Positions 7,977 through 19,540 of a stretch of DNA of 52,977 nucleotides are shown here, in pieces (the stretch's first letter is position 1; each line of letters begins with the position of its first letter). The notes beneath the pieces are model-generated. The model had not been told where the DNA came from, did not search any database, and was given only the letters and a program-made list of their open reading frames with translations. The stretch spans positions 6,415 to 59,391 of the forward strand of contig PDPG01000054.1 in assembly GCA_002747455.1 (NCBI GenBank). The letters are read 5' to 3'. Both the position numbers and the translations under genes were made by a program. Origin of the DNA: Pseudomonadota bacterium (GTDB taxonomy: Bacteria > Pseudomonadota > Gammaproteobacteria > Thiotrichales > Thiotrichaceae).

Positions 7977-10220
7977 TTACCGCTTCCCAGCCGGCGCACC
8001 CGCTCCCTTACGGCCACGACCACCGCGCCCAGCTTTACCCTTGACAGCGCCGTTTGCCCTACCTCTGCGGTTTTGCTTACCACGAATCCGGTGATGTAAG
8101 TCGCTGCCACTGCCACCTGTTGACTTTGCTCTGGGCTTTGCAGGGTCCCATGCCGGAACAAGGTGTTGTTTGCCATTGCCAATCAGGTCTTCTCGCCCCA
8201 TACGCTTGAGTGCCTGACGAATAATCGGCCAGTTTTCCGGTGCATGATAGCGCAGAAATGCCTTGTGTAAACGGCGCTGGCCCGCATCACGTACACTCCC
8301 CACATGCTCAGCAGTCGCACGATCAATCTTCTTTAACGGGTTTAGCTCAGTGTGGTACATGGCTGATGCCAATGCCATCGGGGTAGGCAGGAATGCTTGT
8401 ACCTGATCGGGTCGAAAGTGATTTTTCTTCAACCACAGCGCCAGATTCAGCATATCCTCGTCCGTTGTGCCCGGATGTGCCGAAATAAAGTATGGGATCA
8501 AGTACTGCTCTTTGCCCGCCTCAGCCGAATACTTGTCAAACAACTGCTTGAAGCGATCATAAGTGCCAATCCCCGGCTTCATCATTTTGGATAACGGCTG
8601 CGCCTCAGTATGTTCTGGCGCTATTTTCAGGTAGCCACCCACGTGGTGCGTAACCAGTTCTTTCACATATTCAGGGTCTTCCACAGCCAGGTCATAGCGC
8701 AAGCCTGATGCTATAAACACGCGCTTGATACCGGGTAAGGCGCGCGTGCGGCGGTATAAATGAATCAGCGGTTTGTGGTTAGTGTCCAGATTGCTGCAAA
8801 TACCGGGAAAGACACAGGACAAGCGACGACAGGAGGCTTCAATTTTCTTACTCTTACAGGCTAGGCGATACATATTCGCAGTCGGCCCACCCAGGTCAGA
8901 AATGTTGCCGGTAAAGCCCGGCACTGTATCGCGGATTGTTTCCACCTCACGAATGATGGAGTCTTCCGAGCGACTTTGCATAATGCGACCTTCGTGTTCT
9001 GTAATCGAGCAGAAGGTACAACCACCAAAACACCCACGCATAATGTTCACCGAGAAGCGAATCATATTGTAAGCGGGATTGGTTGCATCACCATAAGCCG
9101 AGTGTGGCTTGCGGGTGTAAGGCAGTTCAAATACTTTGTCGAACTCAGACATGCTCAGTGGCACTGGCGGCGGGTTCAACCAGACATCCCGCTTACCGTG
9201 TCGCTGAATTAAGGCGCGGGCATTCCCCGGATTAGTTTCCAGATGAAAGACCCGCGAGGTGTGAGCGTATAAATACTTGTCTTCCACCACCTGATCGTAG
9301 GATGGCAGACGAATGACACTTTTATCTCGGTCGATATGTCTGGGACGATGATTAAAGAAAACGACTTGTGCCGCACCCTGATTTTCCTTGGCAATACCCG
9401 TATTCGCTGCCTGACCTGCCACATTTTGATCGCTTTTGCCACAGCCATTTTGTTGTGTGGTATCCGTGTAGGGATCTGCTTGCGGGTGTTCCAGCGAACC
9501 CGGCTCGTCAATACTGGTTGAATCAATCACGGTCCAACCTTCAGGAATACCTTGGCGCATAAAGCCAGTACCCCGAATATCGGTAATATCAGCAATTTTT
9601 TCACCTGCCGCCAGACGGTGTGCTACTTCCACAATGGCGCGTTCTGCGTTGCCATAAATCAGTAGGTCGGCTTTGGAATCAGGCAATACTGAGCGACGAA
9701 CTTTTTCAGACCAGTAATCATATTGCGCAATACGGCGCAGGCTGGCTTCTATGCCACCAATGATAACAGGAACACCTTTGTGGGCTTCCTTAGCACGCTG
9801 CGAATAAACAATGGTCGCGCGATCAGGACGTTTTCTGGCTTCACCATTAGGCGTATAGGCGTCATCCGAGCGACGCTTACGATCCGAGGTGTAATGATTC
9901 ACCATCGAGTCCATATTGCCGGAGGCAACACCAAAAAACAGATTGGGCCGACCCAAGCGCTGAAAGTCGTCCGTATTGTGCCAATCCGGCTGGGCAATAA
10001 TTCCCACTCGAAACCCCTGGGCTTCGAGTAAACGCCCCACGATGGCCATACCAAAGCTGGGATGATCGACATAGGCATCGCCAGTCACAATGATAATATC
10101 GCAGGAGTCCCAGCCCAGAATATCCATTTCCTCACGGATCATGGGAAGTTCGGTGGCATGGCCAAATTTGTGTGGCCAATATTTACGGTACGAAAAGATG
10201 TCGCGGGCTTGTGTATTCAT
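7977..10220 (-). CDS. ygiQ: YgiQ family radical SAM protein
   Basis: A 747-residue radical SAM protein. The [4Fe-4S] cluster ligands are Cys397, Cys401 and Cys404 in [10 protein letters not shown], followed by the family signature [11 protein letters not shown]. The N-terminal half carries the conserved YgiQ segment [17 protein letters not shown]. The chemistry of the family is unknown. Two oddities are a polar Gln/Asn/Gly-rich insertion of about 40 residues near 250-290, just before the conserved [12 protein letters not shown] stretch, and a very basic Gly/Arg/Lys-rich C-terminal tail of about 50 residues that could bind nucleic acid. The gene stands alone on the minus strand between the FAH and SulP genes. 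Confidence 0.93.
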   Translation of the reverse strand: MNTQARDIFSYRKYWPHKFGHATELPMIREEMDILGWDSCDIIIVTGDAYVDHPSFGMAIVGRLLEAQGFRVGIIAQPDWHNTDDFQRLGRPNLFFGVASGNMDSMVNHYTSDRKRRSDDAYTPNGEARKRPDRATIVYSQRAKEAHKGVPVIIGGIEASLRRIAQYDYWSEKVRRSVLPDSKADLLIYGNAERAIVEVAHRLAAGEKIADITDIRGTGFMRQGIPEGWTVIDSTSIDEPGSLEHPQADPYTDTTQQNGCGKSDQNVAGQAANTGIAKENQGAAQVVFFNHRPRHIDRDKSVIRLPSYDQVVEDKYLYAHTSRVFHLETNPGNARALIQRHGKRDVWLNPPPVPLSMSEFDKVFELPYTRKPHSAYGDATNPAYNMIRFSVNIMRGCFGGCTFCSITEHEGRIMQSRSEDSIIREVETIRDTVPGFTGNISDLGGPTANMYRLACKSKKIEASCRRLSCVFPGICSNLDTNHKPLIHLYRRTRALPGIKRVFIASGLRYDLAVEDPEYVKELVTHHVGGYLKIAPEHTEAQPLSKMMKPGIGTYDRFKQLFDKYSAEAGKEQYLIPYFISAHPGTTDEDMLNLALWLKKNHFRPDQVQAFLPTPMALASAMYHTELNPLKKIDRATAEHVGSVRDAGQRRLHKAFLRYHAPENWPIIRQALKRMGREDLIGNGKQHLVPAWDPAKPRAKSTGGSGSDLHHRIRGKQNRRGRANGAVKGKAGRGGRGRKGAGAPAGKR

Positions 10221-10308
10221 CGCGCGATTATAGCGGGTTCAGCCAAACTTAAACAAATGAAGTCATGCACAAAGCCCGCTATATATTCGTCAAAAATACC
10301 AACAGGAA

Positions 10309-11889
10309 TTAATGCCCCGATGTAACCTTGCGACTACGCGCAGCATAGGCGTCAATTTCTTCATCCGTCAGACCTGCTGCAACGGAGTACATCGGGTCTT
10401 CCAAGACATTAACTTCCACCAAGTCACCGGCTTTTTTCAGCAACAAGCGACATTCTGGACTTAAATGCACCAAGTGCAAACGCCTGTCTGCCCGCTCATA
10501 ACGCTCGGCTAACTGGTCAATGGCTTCCAGTGCGGAGTGATCCGCAACACGGGAGCGTTTAAAGTCGATAATGACATCTTTTTCATCATCGTTTGGGGTG
10601 AATAACTCCTGAAAGTTATGAATTGAGGCGAAGAAAATGGGGCCAATCAGTTCGTAAACAGTGTTGCCACCATCATTAACGTACTTTTCCACACGGATGA
10701 CCTTAGCATGATCCCATGCAAAAACCAGCGCCGACAGAATCACACCCAAAATAACTGCCACTGCCAAATCAGCCATCACAGTAGTGATCATAACCACAGC
10801 GGTAATCCCCAGTTCTATGTGAGGCACTCGCCCAAATAGACGCAGGCTTGACCATTTGAATGTACCAATAACCACCATGAACATAACACCCACCAGTACC
10901 GCAACGGGGATTTTTTCAATCAGTGGTGCACCCAACAAGATGATGGCCAGCAATGCCAATGCTGCGGTTATACCGGACAAGCGGCCGGAGCCGCCAGAGT
11001 TAATATTGATAATACTCTGCCCAACCATTGCACAACCACCCATGCCGCCAAACAAGCCAGTGACAAAGTTCGCCAAGCCCTGAGCCATGCTTTCACGGTT
11101 GGCTTGGCCTCGGGTTTCGGTAAGTGCATCGACCAGGTTTAATGTCAGCAAGCTTTCGATTAGGCCAACCAGAGCCATAATAACGGCATAAGGCAGTATG
11201 ATCCTAAACGTTTCCCAAGTGAACGGAACGGTTGGGATGTGGAAGCTTGGTAGGTCACCCGCAACTGGCGCAATATCACCCACAGTGCGCGTTTCAATAC
11301 CAAGCAGCACCACAATTAAGCTCAGGACAACTATCGCCACCAGTGTGGAAGGAACGGCTTTAGTAAACTTGGGTAGAAAATGAATCACCGCCATCGTGGC
11401 AGCGACCAGTACCAACATAATAAGCAATGGTGTCCCCTGAATCCACTGGGATGTACCATCCCCATCCACGACCTTGAACTGGTTGATCTGTGCCAGAAAG
11501 ATCACTAATGCCAGGCCATTCACAAAGCCAAGAAATACCGGATATGGCACAAGGCGAATAAATTTACCCAACTGCAACACGCCAAATAGCATTTGCAAAA
11601 TACCCATGAGGATAACTGCGGCAAATAGATATTCAACACCATGCTGGACAACCAAGCTGACCAGAACAACAGCAATCGCACCAGTTGCGCCGGAAATCAT
11701 GCCGGGACGACCGCCAAAGATAGAGGTGATCAAGCCAATAATGAACGCAGCGTACAAACCCACTAAAGGGGTAACTTGAGCGATCAAGGCAAAGGCTACG
11801 GCTTCAGGAACCAAGGCAAGTGCTACGGTTAAACCGGAAAGCACATCATCCTTTGGACTGTTGGGAGATAATTGTTTTAGAAAGGACAT
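10309..11889 (-). CDS. SulP family anion transporter with STAS domain
   Basis: Inner-membrane secondary transporter of the SLC26/SulP family. The 526-residue protein has about 10-12 hydrophobic helices, the early signature ALALVPEAVAFALIAQVTPLVGLYAAF, a GMISGATGAIAVV repeat motif and a GGMGGCAMVGQSIININSGG segment in helix 8. A cytoplasmic STAS domain (about 420-515) contains DVIIDFKRSRVADHSALEAID. Sequence features resemble the bicarbonate/sulfate-type branch (BicA/YbaR-like), but the ion cannot be assigned. The ORF is open 16 codons upstream; the ATG at 11889 (MSFLKQLSPN) fits the family start better, although no clear ribosome site marks either. Confidence 0.9.
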   Translation of the reverse strand: MSFLKQLSPNSPKDDVLSGLTVALALVPEAVAFALIAQVTPLVGLYAAFIIGLITSIFGGRPGMISGATGAIAVVLVSLVVQHGVEYLFAAVILMGILQMLFGVLQLGKFIRLVPYPVFLGFVNGLALVIFLAQINQFKVVDGDGTSQWIQGTPLLIMLVLVAATMAVIHFLPKFTKAVPSTLVAIVVLSLIVVLLGIETRTVGDIAPVAGDLPSFHIPTVPFTWETFRIILPYAVIMALVGLIESLLTLNLVDALTETRGQANRESMAQGLANFVTGLFGGMGGCAMVGQSIININSGGSGRLSGITAALALLAIILLGAPLIEKIPVAVLVGVMFMVVIGTFKWSSLRLFGRVPHIELGITAVVMITTVMADLAVAVILGVILSALVFAWDHAKVIRVEKYVNDGGNTVYELIGPIFFASIHNFQELFTPNDDEKDVIIDFKRSRVADHSALEAIDQLAERYERADRRLHLVHLSPECRLLLKKAGDLVEVNVLEDPMYSVAAGLTDEEIDAYAARSRKVTSGH

Positions 11890-12133
11890 GGCACTACAGT
11901 GGCTGAGAATAAAGCAGCGGATTCTTACATATCCCACGGCCTGCCGCTATGAATTAGTGCAGGAATTTTCTGAAACAATGCGCTAATAAACAGGCTTAAT
12001 TTTCATTACCAAGCGGGTAGGTTAATTTGATACGTTGGTGGAAGGTTTCGATAAGCACTGAGGCGATGATTATTCAGCGCCAATCGTAAATGCTATGATG
12101 AGCGGAATTTGACAACACAGGTAGTGGCAAACA

Positions 12134-12484
12134 TTGAGCGTATTTCAGGCTAAATTTGATGTGGCTGTCTGGGCGGTGGTCTCGGCTATTCCCCGTGGTC
12201 AAGTCATGAGCTATGGCGAAGTGGCTCGTGCCGCCGGATACCCAAGACATGCTCGCATGGTCAGCCGTGCCATGAGTCGCTCTGAAGCACCGCTTCCTTG
12301 GCATCGGGTGGTAAAGTCAGATCGCTCACTGGCTTTTGCACCAGAGAGTGAACATTATCAACAGCAAAAACAATGCTTACTTGAGGAGGGTACGCGTGTA
12401 ATCAACGGTAAAGCCATTCCCGCTGTAAAAGAAACGAAAGAGGATTTAGATGCGCTCATTTGGGGACCAGAAGCCCCCGAATAG
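12134..12484 (+). CDS. atl: Alkyltransferase-like protein (MGMT-like, Cys replaced by Trp)
   Basis: A 116-residue protein of the O6-alkylguanine-DNA alkyltransferase fold. The usual active-site PCHR is PWHR at 55-58, with Trp56 replacing the acceptor Cys. That substitution defines the ATL group (E. coli YbaZ, yeast Atl1), which binds O6-alkylguanine and hands it to nucleotide excision repair instead of removing the alkyl group. The helix-turn-helix part is PRGQVMSYGEVARAAGYP, including the base-flipping Tyr27. Start is TTG at 12134 with AGGTAG upstream. The C-terminal extension, about 20 residues past the core, is acidic. The gene is divergent from sulP and convergent with pilZ. Confidence 0.9.
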   Translation: MSVFQAKFDVAVWAVVSAIPRGQVMSYGEVARAAGYPRHARMVSRAMSRSEAPLPWHRVVKSDRSLAFAPESEHYQQQKQCLLEEGTRVINGKAIPAVKETKEDLDALIWGPEAPE

Positions 12485-12532
12485 TGCGGAAAGAGTCAGG
12501 CTTGAAAGCCGCCTAAATATTTGAGAAGGAGG

Positions 12533-12865
12533 TTAATAGGTTCGAGAAGGGGAAGGTTCCTTCGCTAAATCGCCCAAAATGAACTCCATTAGTGCGCGAA
12601 TTTTATCTTTTGTCCGCCCAACAAACTGCACACCAACACCCTGTCTCTGAGATGACACCCATACAACCTTACCCGGAATGGCAAATTTTTTACCCAGTGA
12701 CTCGATCTTGACGGATACAACGACCTCGTCCCCCAGATGCAGCAATTGATTGGTTTCTGCATACAAGCCGCCACCTTTAATAAAGGGCATGTAATTTGCG
12801 TGTAATGCTTTTTCATCTTTCAGGGTAATCGCGATGATATCGCAGGATGGCTGTGCCTGTTCCAT
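12533..12865 (-). CDS. pilZ: Type IV pilus PilZ domain protein
   Basis: A 110-residue single-domain PilZ protein, last gene of the tmk-holB-pilZ string, the classic position of the type IV pilus protein PilZ. The barrel contains LGDEVVVSVKIESLGKKF and GKVVWVS followed by GVGVQF. The RxxxR and (D/N)xSxxG c-di-GMP-binding motifs are absent, as in Pseudomonas PilZ, so it probably acts through protein partners such as PilB/FimX (known for the family) and not by binding the nucleotide. It is separated by 39 bp from holB. Confidence 0.92.
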   Translation of the reverse strand: MEQAQPSCDIIAITLKDEKALHANYMPFIKGGGLYAETNQLLHLGDEVVVSVKIESLGKKFAIPGKVVWVSSQRQGVGVQFVGRTKDKIRALMEFILGDLAKEPSPSRTY

Positions 12866-12904
12866 GTTTTGCGCCTATATTTATTATTGTTTTGAACCTT
12901 GGCT

Positions 12905-13872
12905 TTATTTAGACAAAGCCTGACGTTGCCACAAGACTAGCATGTTTTCAGTAAACAACAGAGCATTTAGCGATGTATGGGCGTGGGACTTAAGTTCCAT
13001 CAGGCCATCGCGCAACTCCCATAATCCTGCTTGGGAGCCATTCAGAAATTTAGCCAAGTGTGGACTAATCGCATCTTCGCCCTCACCTTCTGGCAAATGC
13101 AAACGGCGAATCATGGCATCCACCCATTGTAATTGCCAGTCGAGTAGTTCGTGTTTTTGGGCCTTTTCCCAGTGCTTTGCCACACTCACCAAGGACAGAC
13201 TACCACGCAGCATTTTCAATACATCCGCAGCAAACTGTTTGCGTGTAGCCAGCCGATCCTCACTATCCAATAAGCGTGCTAACAGTGGCTTACCAGAAGC
13301 TGCCAGTAACAGCTCATCGGCAGGATGTTGCAAGCCTTGTGTTTCCAGCCACGCCATAGCCTGCGCCCCGCTTGGTTGGGGTAAATGCAGTATTTGGCAA
13401 CGACTACGAATGGTCGGCAACAGCTCCGAAGGGTTAGAGCTTACCAGCAACAACACGGTTTTTTCCGGTGGCTCCTCCAATGTTTTCAACAAGCTATTTG
13501 CAGCATTGACATTCAGACGCTCCACTGGCGAGATAATCGCCACCCTACTTTCCTGATAGCTACGGCTCAGGTAAATAAACGCATTCAGCTCACGAATCTG
13601 ATCAACGACTATTTGCGTTTTTTTCTCGGCTAATTCGATGGATGTAAAGTCAGGGTGGGAGCCTGCGTCGAACAAATGACAACTCTTACATTGCCCACAG
13701 GCCAGTTGCGTTGTCGCTGCTCGTGACTCACACAACAAGGATTGCGCAAAGCCACGGGCAAAGTCGTATTTACCGCAATACTCAGGTCCTGTCAGTAAAA
13801 TAGCGTGTGGCATGTGGTCATTGCCAATCACTCTGGAAATACTTTCCCAGACAGGTTGTTGCCAGTCATACA

Positions 13873-13873
<1 letters not shown>
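12905..13873 (-). CDS. holB: DNA polymerase III subunit delta'
   Basis: Clamp-loader subunit homologous to DnaX but not itself an active ATPase. The 322-residue protein starts MYDWQQPVWESI and shows a P-loop-like GPEYCGKYDFA, a zinc-binding cysteine cluster ending CGQCKSC (about 58-64), the family segment NSLLKTLEEPPEKT and the SRC motif of sensor 1. The ATG at 13873 overlaps the tmk stop by one base (TGATG), indicating translational coupling; a GTG one codon earlier is the alternative start. Confidence 0.95.
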
Positions 13874-15548
<1,675 letters not shown>

Positions 15549-15582
15549 AAGGGCGGCTCTCCGCGAGTCAGTTCCCGATGGA

Positions 15583-16827
15583 TTAGATTTTCTTGAAGAT
15601 CACGGTGCCATTTGTGCCACCAAAACCAAACGAATTGCTCATCGCTACATCGACTTTCGCTTCACGGGCGGTATTTGCGACATAATCCAGGTCACACTCA
15701 GAGTCCTGGTTATCAAGATTGATAGTGGGCGGCAAAATCTGATCACGAATTGCCAGCACACTAAATACCGCCTCAATGCCACCCGCTGCCCCCAGCAAAT
15801 GACCCGTCATCGACTTTGTTGAACTCACTGCCACCTGCTTGGCATGCTGGCCCATCGCACGCTTTACTGCCATTGTTTCGGCAACATCGCCCGCAGGTGT
15901 CGATGTACCATGTGCATTAATGTAATCAACGTCTTCGGGGTTCAGGCCTGCATCATGCAACGCATTCAGCATGCAGCGTGCCGCGCCCTCGCCATCCTTA
16001 GATGGTGATGTCATGTGATACGCATCGCTGCTCATGCCAAAGCCTGCTATTTCACAATAAATGTCTGCACCACGGGCTTTGGCTGTTTCATACTCTTCCA
16101 GCATTAACACGCCGGCCCCATCCCCCAAGACAAAACCGTCACGATCAACATCCCACGGACGGCTGGCTGCTTCGGGATCATCATTGCGTGTGGATAAGGC
16201 ACGTGCTGCGGCGAAGCCACCAACACCCAATGGGGTCGATGCCATTTCAGCACCACCGGCTAACATGGCATCTGCATCGCCATAGGCAATCATGCGAGCT
16301 GCATCCCCAATACTATGGGTAGCCGTCGCACACGCGGAAACAGGTGACATATTATGATTTTTTAAACCATGCATGATCGACAAATTACCCGCCACCATAT
16401 TGACGATACTGCTAGGTACAAAGAAGGGAGATATTTTACGCGAGCCACCTTTTAGGTAAACTTCATAATTCTTTTCAATTGTGCCAATTCCACCAATGCC
16501 AGAACCAACAATGACGCCAATTCTATCTGCATTGGCTTCGCTCACCTCAATACCAGAATCGACCAACGCGTCGCTGCCTGCCCCAATCCCATAATGGATG
16601 AACGGATCCATTTTGCGCTGATCTTTGGGTTTTATGTACTCATTCACGTCGAAGCCAGTGACATTGCCTGCAATTTTCACGCTAAATTCGCTGGCATCAA
16701 ACAGGTCAGGGCTAATTCGATTGATACCACTTTTTCCAGCAACGATATTGGCCCACGCTGTCGCAACCTTAGACCCAACAGGGGAAACAATACCCAAGCC
16801 TGTTACCACTACCCGACGCTTTGACAT
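15583..16827 (-). CDS. fabF: Beta-ketoacyl-ACP synthase II
   Basis: Condensing enzyme of fatty-acid elongation, adding malonyl-ACP units. The 414-residue protein contains the nucleophile Cys in [10 protein letters not shown] (about 163), the two active-site His in [11 protein letters not shown] (about 303) and [13 protein letters not shown] (about 340), and the C-terminal [10 protein letters not shown]. The longer open frame begins 12 codons upstream, but the ATG at 16827 ([10 protein letters not shown]) has AAAGGAT at good spacing and matches the family start. Confidence 0.97.
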   Translation of the reverse strand: MSKRRVVVTGLGIVSPVGSKVATAWANIVAGKSGINRISPDLFDASEFSVKIAGNVTGFDVNEYIKPKDQRKMDPFIHYGIGAGSDALVDSGIEVSEANADRIGVIVGSGIGGIGTIEKNYEVYLKGGSRKISPFFVPSSIVNMVAGNLSIMHGLKNHNMSPVSACATATHSIGDAARMIAYGDADAMLAGGAEMASTPLGVGGFAAARALSTRNDDPEAASRPWDVDRDGFVLGDGAGVLMLEEYETAKARGADIYCEIAGFGMSSDAYHMTSPSKDGEGAARCMLNALHDAGLNPEDVDYINAHGTSTPAGDVAETMAVKRAMGQHAKQVAVSSTKSMTGHLLGAAGGIEAVFSVLAIRDQILPPTINLDNQDSECDLDYVANTAREAKVDVAMSNSFGFGGTNGTVIFKKI

Positions 16828-16899
16828 AACGATATATCCTTTCTGCTTTGTGTTGACAATCAATACGAACCGCTGACCGTCATACTATTTACGCAAACC

Positions 16900-16941
16900 A
16901 ATTACAGAAAGACCGCAGTTTACCGACATAAACTACGGTCT
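16900..16941 (-). terminator. Attenuator-like hairpin between acpP and fabF
   Basis: On the minus strand AGACCGTAGTTTA pairs with TAAACTGCGGTCT (13 bp, one G-U) around a 6-nt loop, followed by TTTCTGTAATT. The broken T-run suggests a leaky terminator. It would let acpP be made in excess over fabF, as needed for an abundant carrier protein. Confidence 0.6.
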
Positions 16942-16955
16942 TAACGAATCCTGAA

Positions 16956-17192
16956 TCAACCCTGATTTGCGACAACGTAGTCGATTGCCAACTGTACAGT
17001 GGTAATCTTTTCCGCTTCTTCGTCAGGAATTTCGGTACCGAACTCTTCTTCTAATGCCATCACCAGCTCAACGGTATCCAATGAATCCGCGCCAAGGTCA
17101 TCAACGAAAGAGGCTGTGTTCACAACTTCTGACTCTTCAACGCCCAATTGTTCAACAACAACATTTTTGACGCGCGTTTCAATATCACTCAT
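16956..17192 (-). CDS. acpP: Acyl carrier protein
   Basis: A 78-residue acidic four-helix protein that carries growing acyl chains on a 4'-phosphopantetheine arm attached to Ser37 in the motif [10 protein letters not shown]. Length and sequence are typical. A good ribosome site, GAGGAA, precedes the ATG. It lies between fabG and fabF, separated from fabF by a hairpin. Confidence 0.98.
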   Translation of the reverse strand: MSDIETRVKNVVVEQLGVEESEVVNTASFVDDLGADSLDTVELVMALEEEFGTEIPDEEAEKITTVQLAIDYVVANQG

Positions 17193-17275
17193 GATATTTT
17201 TTCCTCATTTAAAAAAACACAATATGCATACTATTCTAATAAAAATCAAGTACGCGAGTTTACAGTAAAATGGCA

Positions 17276-18031
17276 TTATGCCATGTACATACCGCCATTC
17301 ACGTGCAAGGTTTCCCCTGTCACATACCTGCCCATTTCGGAGGCTAAAAACAACACCGCATTGGCAATATCCTCTGGCTGTCCCAGGTGGCCAAGCGGTA
17401 TACTAGATGACATTGCACTGCGCTGATCTTCGCTCAACGCTTTTGTCATATCGGTATCAATGAACCCCGGAGCAATGACATTAACCGTAATACCGCGTGA
17501 GCCAACTTCACGCGCCAGCGATTTGGAAAATCCCACAATGCCCGCCTTGGCCGCTGCATAATTACACTGCCCTGCATTTCCAGTCGCGCCAACTACTGAA
17601 GCAATGGAAATAATGCGCCCGTGACGCGCCTTCATCATCCCTCGCAAGCACGATTTACTCAGGCGAAACACGGAGCTTAAATTGGTGTTGATAATATCAT
17701 CCCACTCATCGTCCTTCATGCGCATTAGTAAGTTATCACGTGTGATGCCCGCGTTATTTACTAATAACTGAACAGCGCCGTACTCGTCGGTAATCGCCTT
17801 TAACAAATCTGCAACTGATTGTGGGTCAGATACGTCCAGCACCTTTCCGCTACCTTTAATGCCTGCCTCAGCAAAGTAAGCCGAAATCGCCTCTGCACCT
17901 TTTTCCGAAGTTGCCGTACCCACTACCGTCGCACCTGCCGCACCCAGCTTTTCAGCAATACCCCGACCAATGCCCCGGCTCGCGCCCGTTACCAGTGCAA
18001 CTTTTCCATCCAGCATGGATTCCAAATTCAT
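17276..18031 (-). CDS. fabG: 3-oxoacyl-ACP reductase
   Basis: NADPH-dependent short-chain dehydrogenase that reduces 3-oxoacyl-ACP. The 251-residue protein has the nucleotide-binding GASRGIGRGIA (about 16-26), NNAGITRDNL (about 91-100) and the catalytic Ser-Tyr-Lys set in SIASVVG...YAAAKAG (about 143-163). The start follows AAAGGGG; the gap to the fabD stop is 3 bp, so the two are coupled. Confidence 0.97.
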   Translation of the reverse strand: MNLESMLDGKVALVTGASRGIGRGIAEKLGAAGATVVGTATSEKGAEAISAYFAEAGIKGSGKVLDVSDPQSVADLLKAITDEYGAVQLLVNNAGITRDNLLMRMKDDEWDDIINTNLSSVFRLSKSCLRGMMKARHGRIISIASVVGATGNAGQCNYAAAKAGIVGFSKSLAREVGSRGITVNVIAPGFIDTDMTKALSEDQRSAMSSSIPLGHLGQPEDIANAVLFLASEMGRYVTGETLHVNGGMYMA

Positions 18032-18034
18032 CGT

Positions 18035-18970
18035 TTACCCCTTTACCGCTGCTAGTGCTTTTTCTAACGAAGCCATATCATTGATAGTCAGATTCCCCAG
18101 CTTACGGTTAATTCTGCGGTTCAGACCAAACAGAACCTTACCCGGCCCAAACTCGATAATGGTATCGGAGCCACAAGATTCAAGGGCATTAATGATTTCG
18201 ACCCAGCGCACAGGCTTATAGAGCTGCTCTGCGAGTATCGCTTTGATTGCATCAACGCCATCGCACGTCTTCGCACTAACATTATGAAATACGTTGATCT
18301 TCGGTTCCGAGAAGTCCGCTGCCTGCAACGCCTCAGCCATTTGTAGTGAAATATCTTTTAACAAACAACAATGTGATGGCACACTCATCGCCAATTTAAT
18401 GGTACGTTTAGCACCCATTTCTGACAGCACAGCCATTGCACGATCAACCGCCTCAGCCTCTCCACCGATAACAGTTTGCTCCGGTGAATTAAAGTTTACT
18501 GCCTCTACAACCTGACCATTAGCGGCCTTGGCACAACCTGCTATAACCTGCTCAGCCTCCAGCCCAAGAATGGCAGCCATGCCACCGACACCTTCCGGCA
18601 CCGCTTGTTGCATCAGCGATGCCCGCTTGCCAACCAGCGCGACCGCCGTTGCATAGTCCACCGCACCACTGGCGACCAAGGCACTGTACTCACCCAAGCT
18701 GTGCCCCGCCATTGCCTGTGGCATCGGGCCTTCCTGAGACAACCAAACCCGCCAGGTTGCGACACCAGCAGCCAGCATTAAAGGCTGCGTGATCTCAGTT
18801 TGACTCAGCAGTTCGTCAGGACCATTGCTCACAATCTCCCACAAATTCTTTCCCAAAATATCCGAGGCTTGATCAAATGTTTCCTTCACAACAGGAAAAT
18901 GATTGGACAAATCATTCATCATTCCTAAGGACTGAGAACCTTGACCAGGGAACACTGCTGAAAAATTCAT
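18035..18970 (-). CDS. fabD: Malonyl-CoA:ACP malonyltransferase
   Basis: Transfers malonyl from CoA to ACP for fatty-acid elongation. The 311-residue protein starts MNFSAVFPGQGSQ and shows the nucleophile Ser in AGHSLGEYSAL (about 92), the acyl-binding Arg region in LVGKRASLMQ and the active-site His in SVPSHC (about 199). The open frame extends 28 codons upstream, but the ATG at 18970 has a GCAGG site and the conserved start. It is the first gene of the fab block here; plsX and fabH, which usually precede it, are not in the window because infA lies divergently upstream. Confidence 0.95.
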   Translation of the reverse strand: MNFSAVFPGQGSQSLGMMNDLSNHFPVVKETFDQASDILGKNLWEIVSNGPDELLSQTEITQPLMLAAGVATWRVWLSQEGPMPQAMAGHSLGEYSALVASGAVDYATAVALVGKRASLMQQAVPEGVGGMAAILGLEAEQVIAGCAKAANGQVVEAVNFNSPEQTVIGGEAEAVDRAMAVLSEMGAKRTIKLAMSVPSHCCLLKDISLQMAEALQAADFSEPKINVFHNVSAKTCDGVDAIKAILAEQLYKPVRWVEIINALESCGSDTIIEFGPGKVLFGLNRRINRKLGNLTINDMASLEKALAAVKG

Positions 18971-19136
18971 ATACGGCATACCTGCACAATCTAAAGTGCT
19001 GTGAATAATACAACCCTCTCTACGATATATCCAACAGCCTGGGGATTGCATCAATGAACTAATCTTGAACTAAATCGCTAATGTCTTGATTTTAACTATA
19101 TTTCCTTAAATAAACCCTCAATCAATGAAAAATGAC

Positions 19137-19164
19137 TTGTTAAATCAATCAGGTAATGGATAAT
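19137..19164 (+). promoter_or_regulatory. Putative promoter of infA
   Basis: TTGTTA (19137-19142) and GATAAT (19159-19164) are spaced by 16 bp, about 39 bases before the infA start. The 19,000-19,200 stretch is AT-rich and should also hold the divergent fabD promoter, which I could not place. Confidence 0.4.
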
Positions 19165-19202
19165 ACGGCGCTTGAATAAGCTTAGTAATACTACTGGAAC
19201 AC

Positions 19203-19421
19203 ATGGCTAAAGAAGAAAATATTGAAATGGAAGGCACCGTCATTGAGACACTGCCTAATACGACTTTTCGAGTCGAACTGGAAAATGGACACATTGTCAA
19301 TGCCCATATCTCAGGGCGTATGCGTAAAAACTACATCCGCATCCTAACTGGCGACAAGGTGACGGTTCAGTTGACACCATACGATCTTACTAAAGGTAGA
19401 ATTACCTACCGTAGTAAATAA
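19203..19421 (+). CDS. infA: Translation initiation factor IF-1
   Basis: A 72-residue OB-fold protein that occupies the ribosomal A site during initiation. The sequence runs [19 protein letters not shown] and contains the highly conserved [22 protein letters not shown] and a C-terminal TYRSK. Length is exactly that of the E. coli protein. It faces clpA across a strong bidirectional terminator, a common gammaproteobacterial layout. Confidence 0.98.
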   Translation: MAKEENIEMEGTVIETLPNTTFRVELENGHIVNAHISGRMRKNYIRILTGDKVTVQLTPYDLTKGRITYRSK

Positions 19422-19470
19422 TCAGCAAGGCCGATTCCCAGCATTTAGCGCTTATCTGTCATTGAATACA

Positions 19471-19510
19471 AAAAAGGCGGTACTTTCCATCAGTTAAGTA
19501 CCGCCTTTTT
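19471..19510. terminator. Bidirectional terminator between infA and clpA
   Basis: AAAAAGGCGGTACTT and its exact reverse complement AAGTACCGCCTTTTT form a perfect 15-bp stem with a 10-nt loop. A-runs and T-runs at both ends let it stop transcription from infA and from clpA. Confidence 0.92.
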
Positions 19511-19540
19511 GCGTGCCTACTATTTTATATCGACAGAATA

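Noticed and set aside
11890..12133. Possible RNA gene or riboswitch between sulP and the ATL gene
   Set aside because: I see no conserved fold or motif; the region probably only holds divergent promoters.
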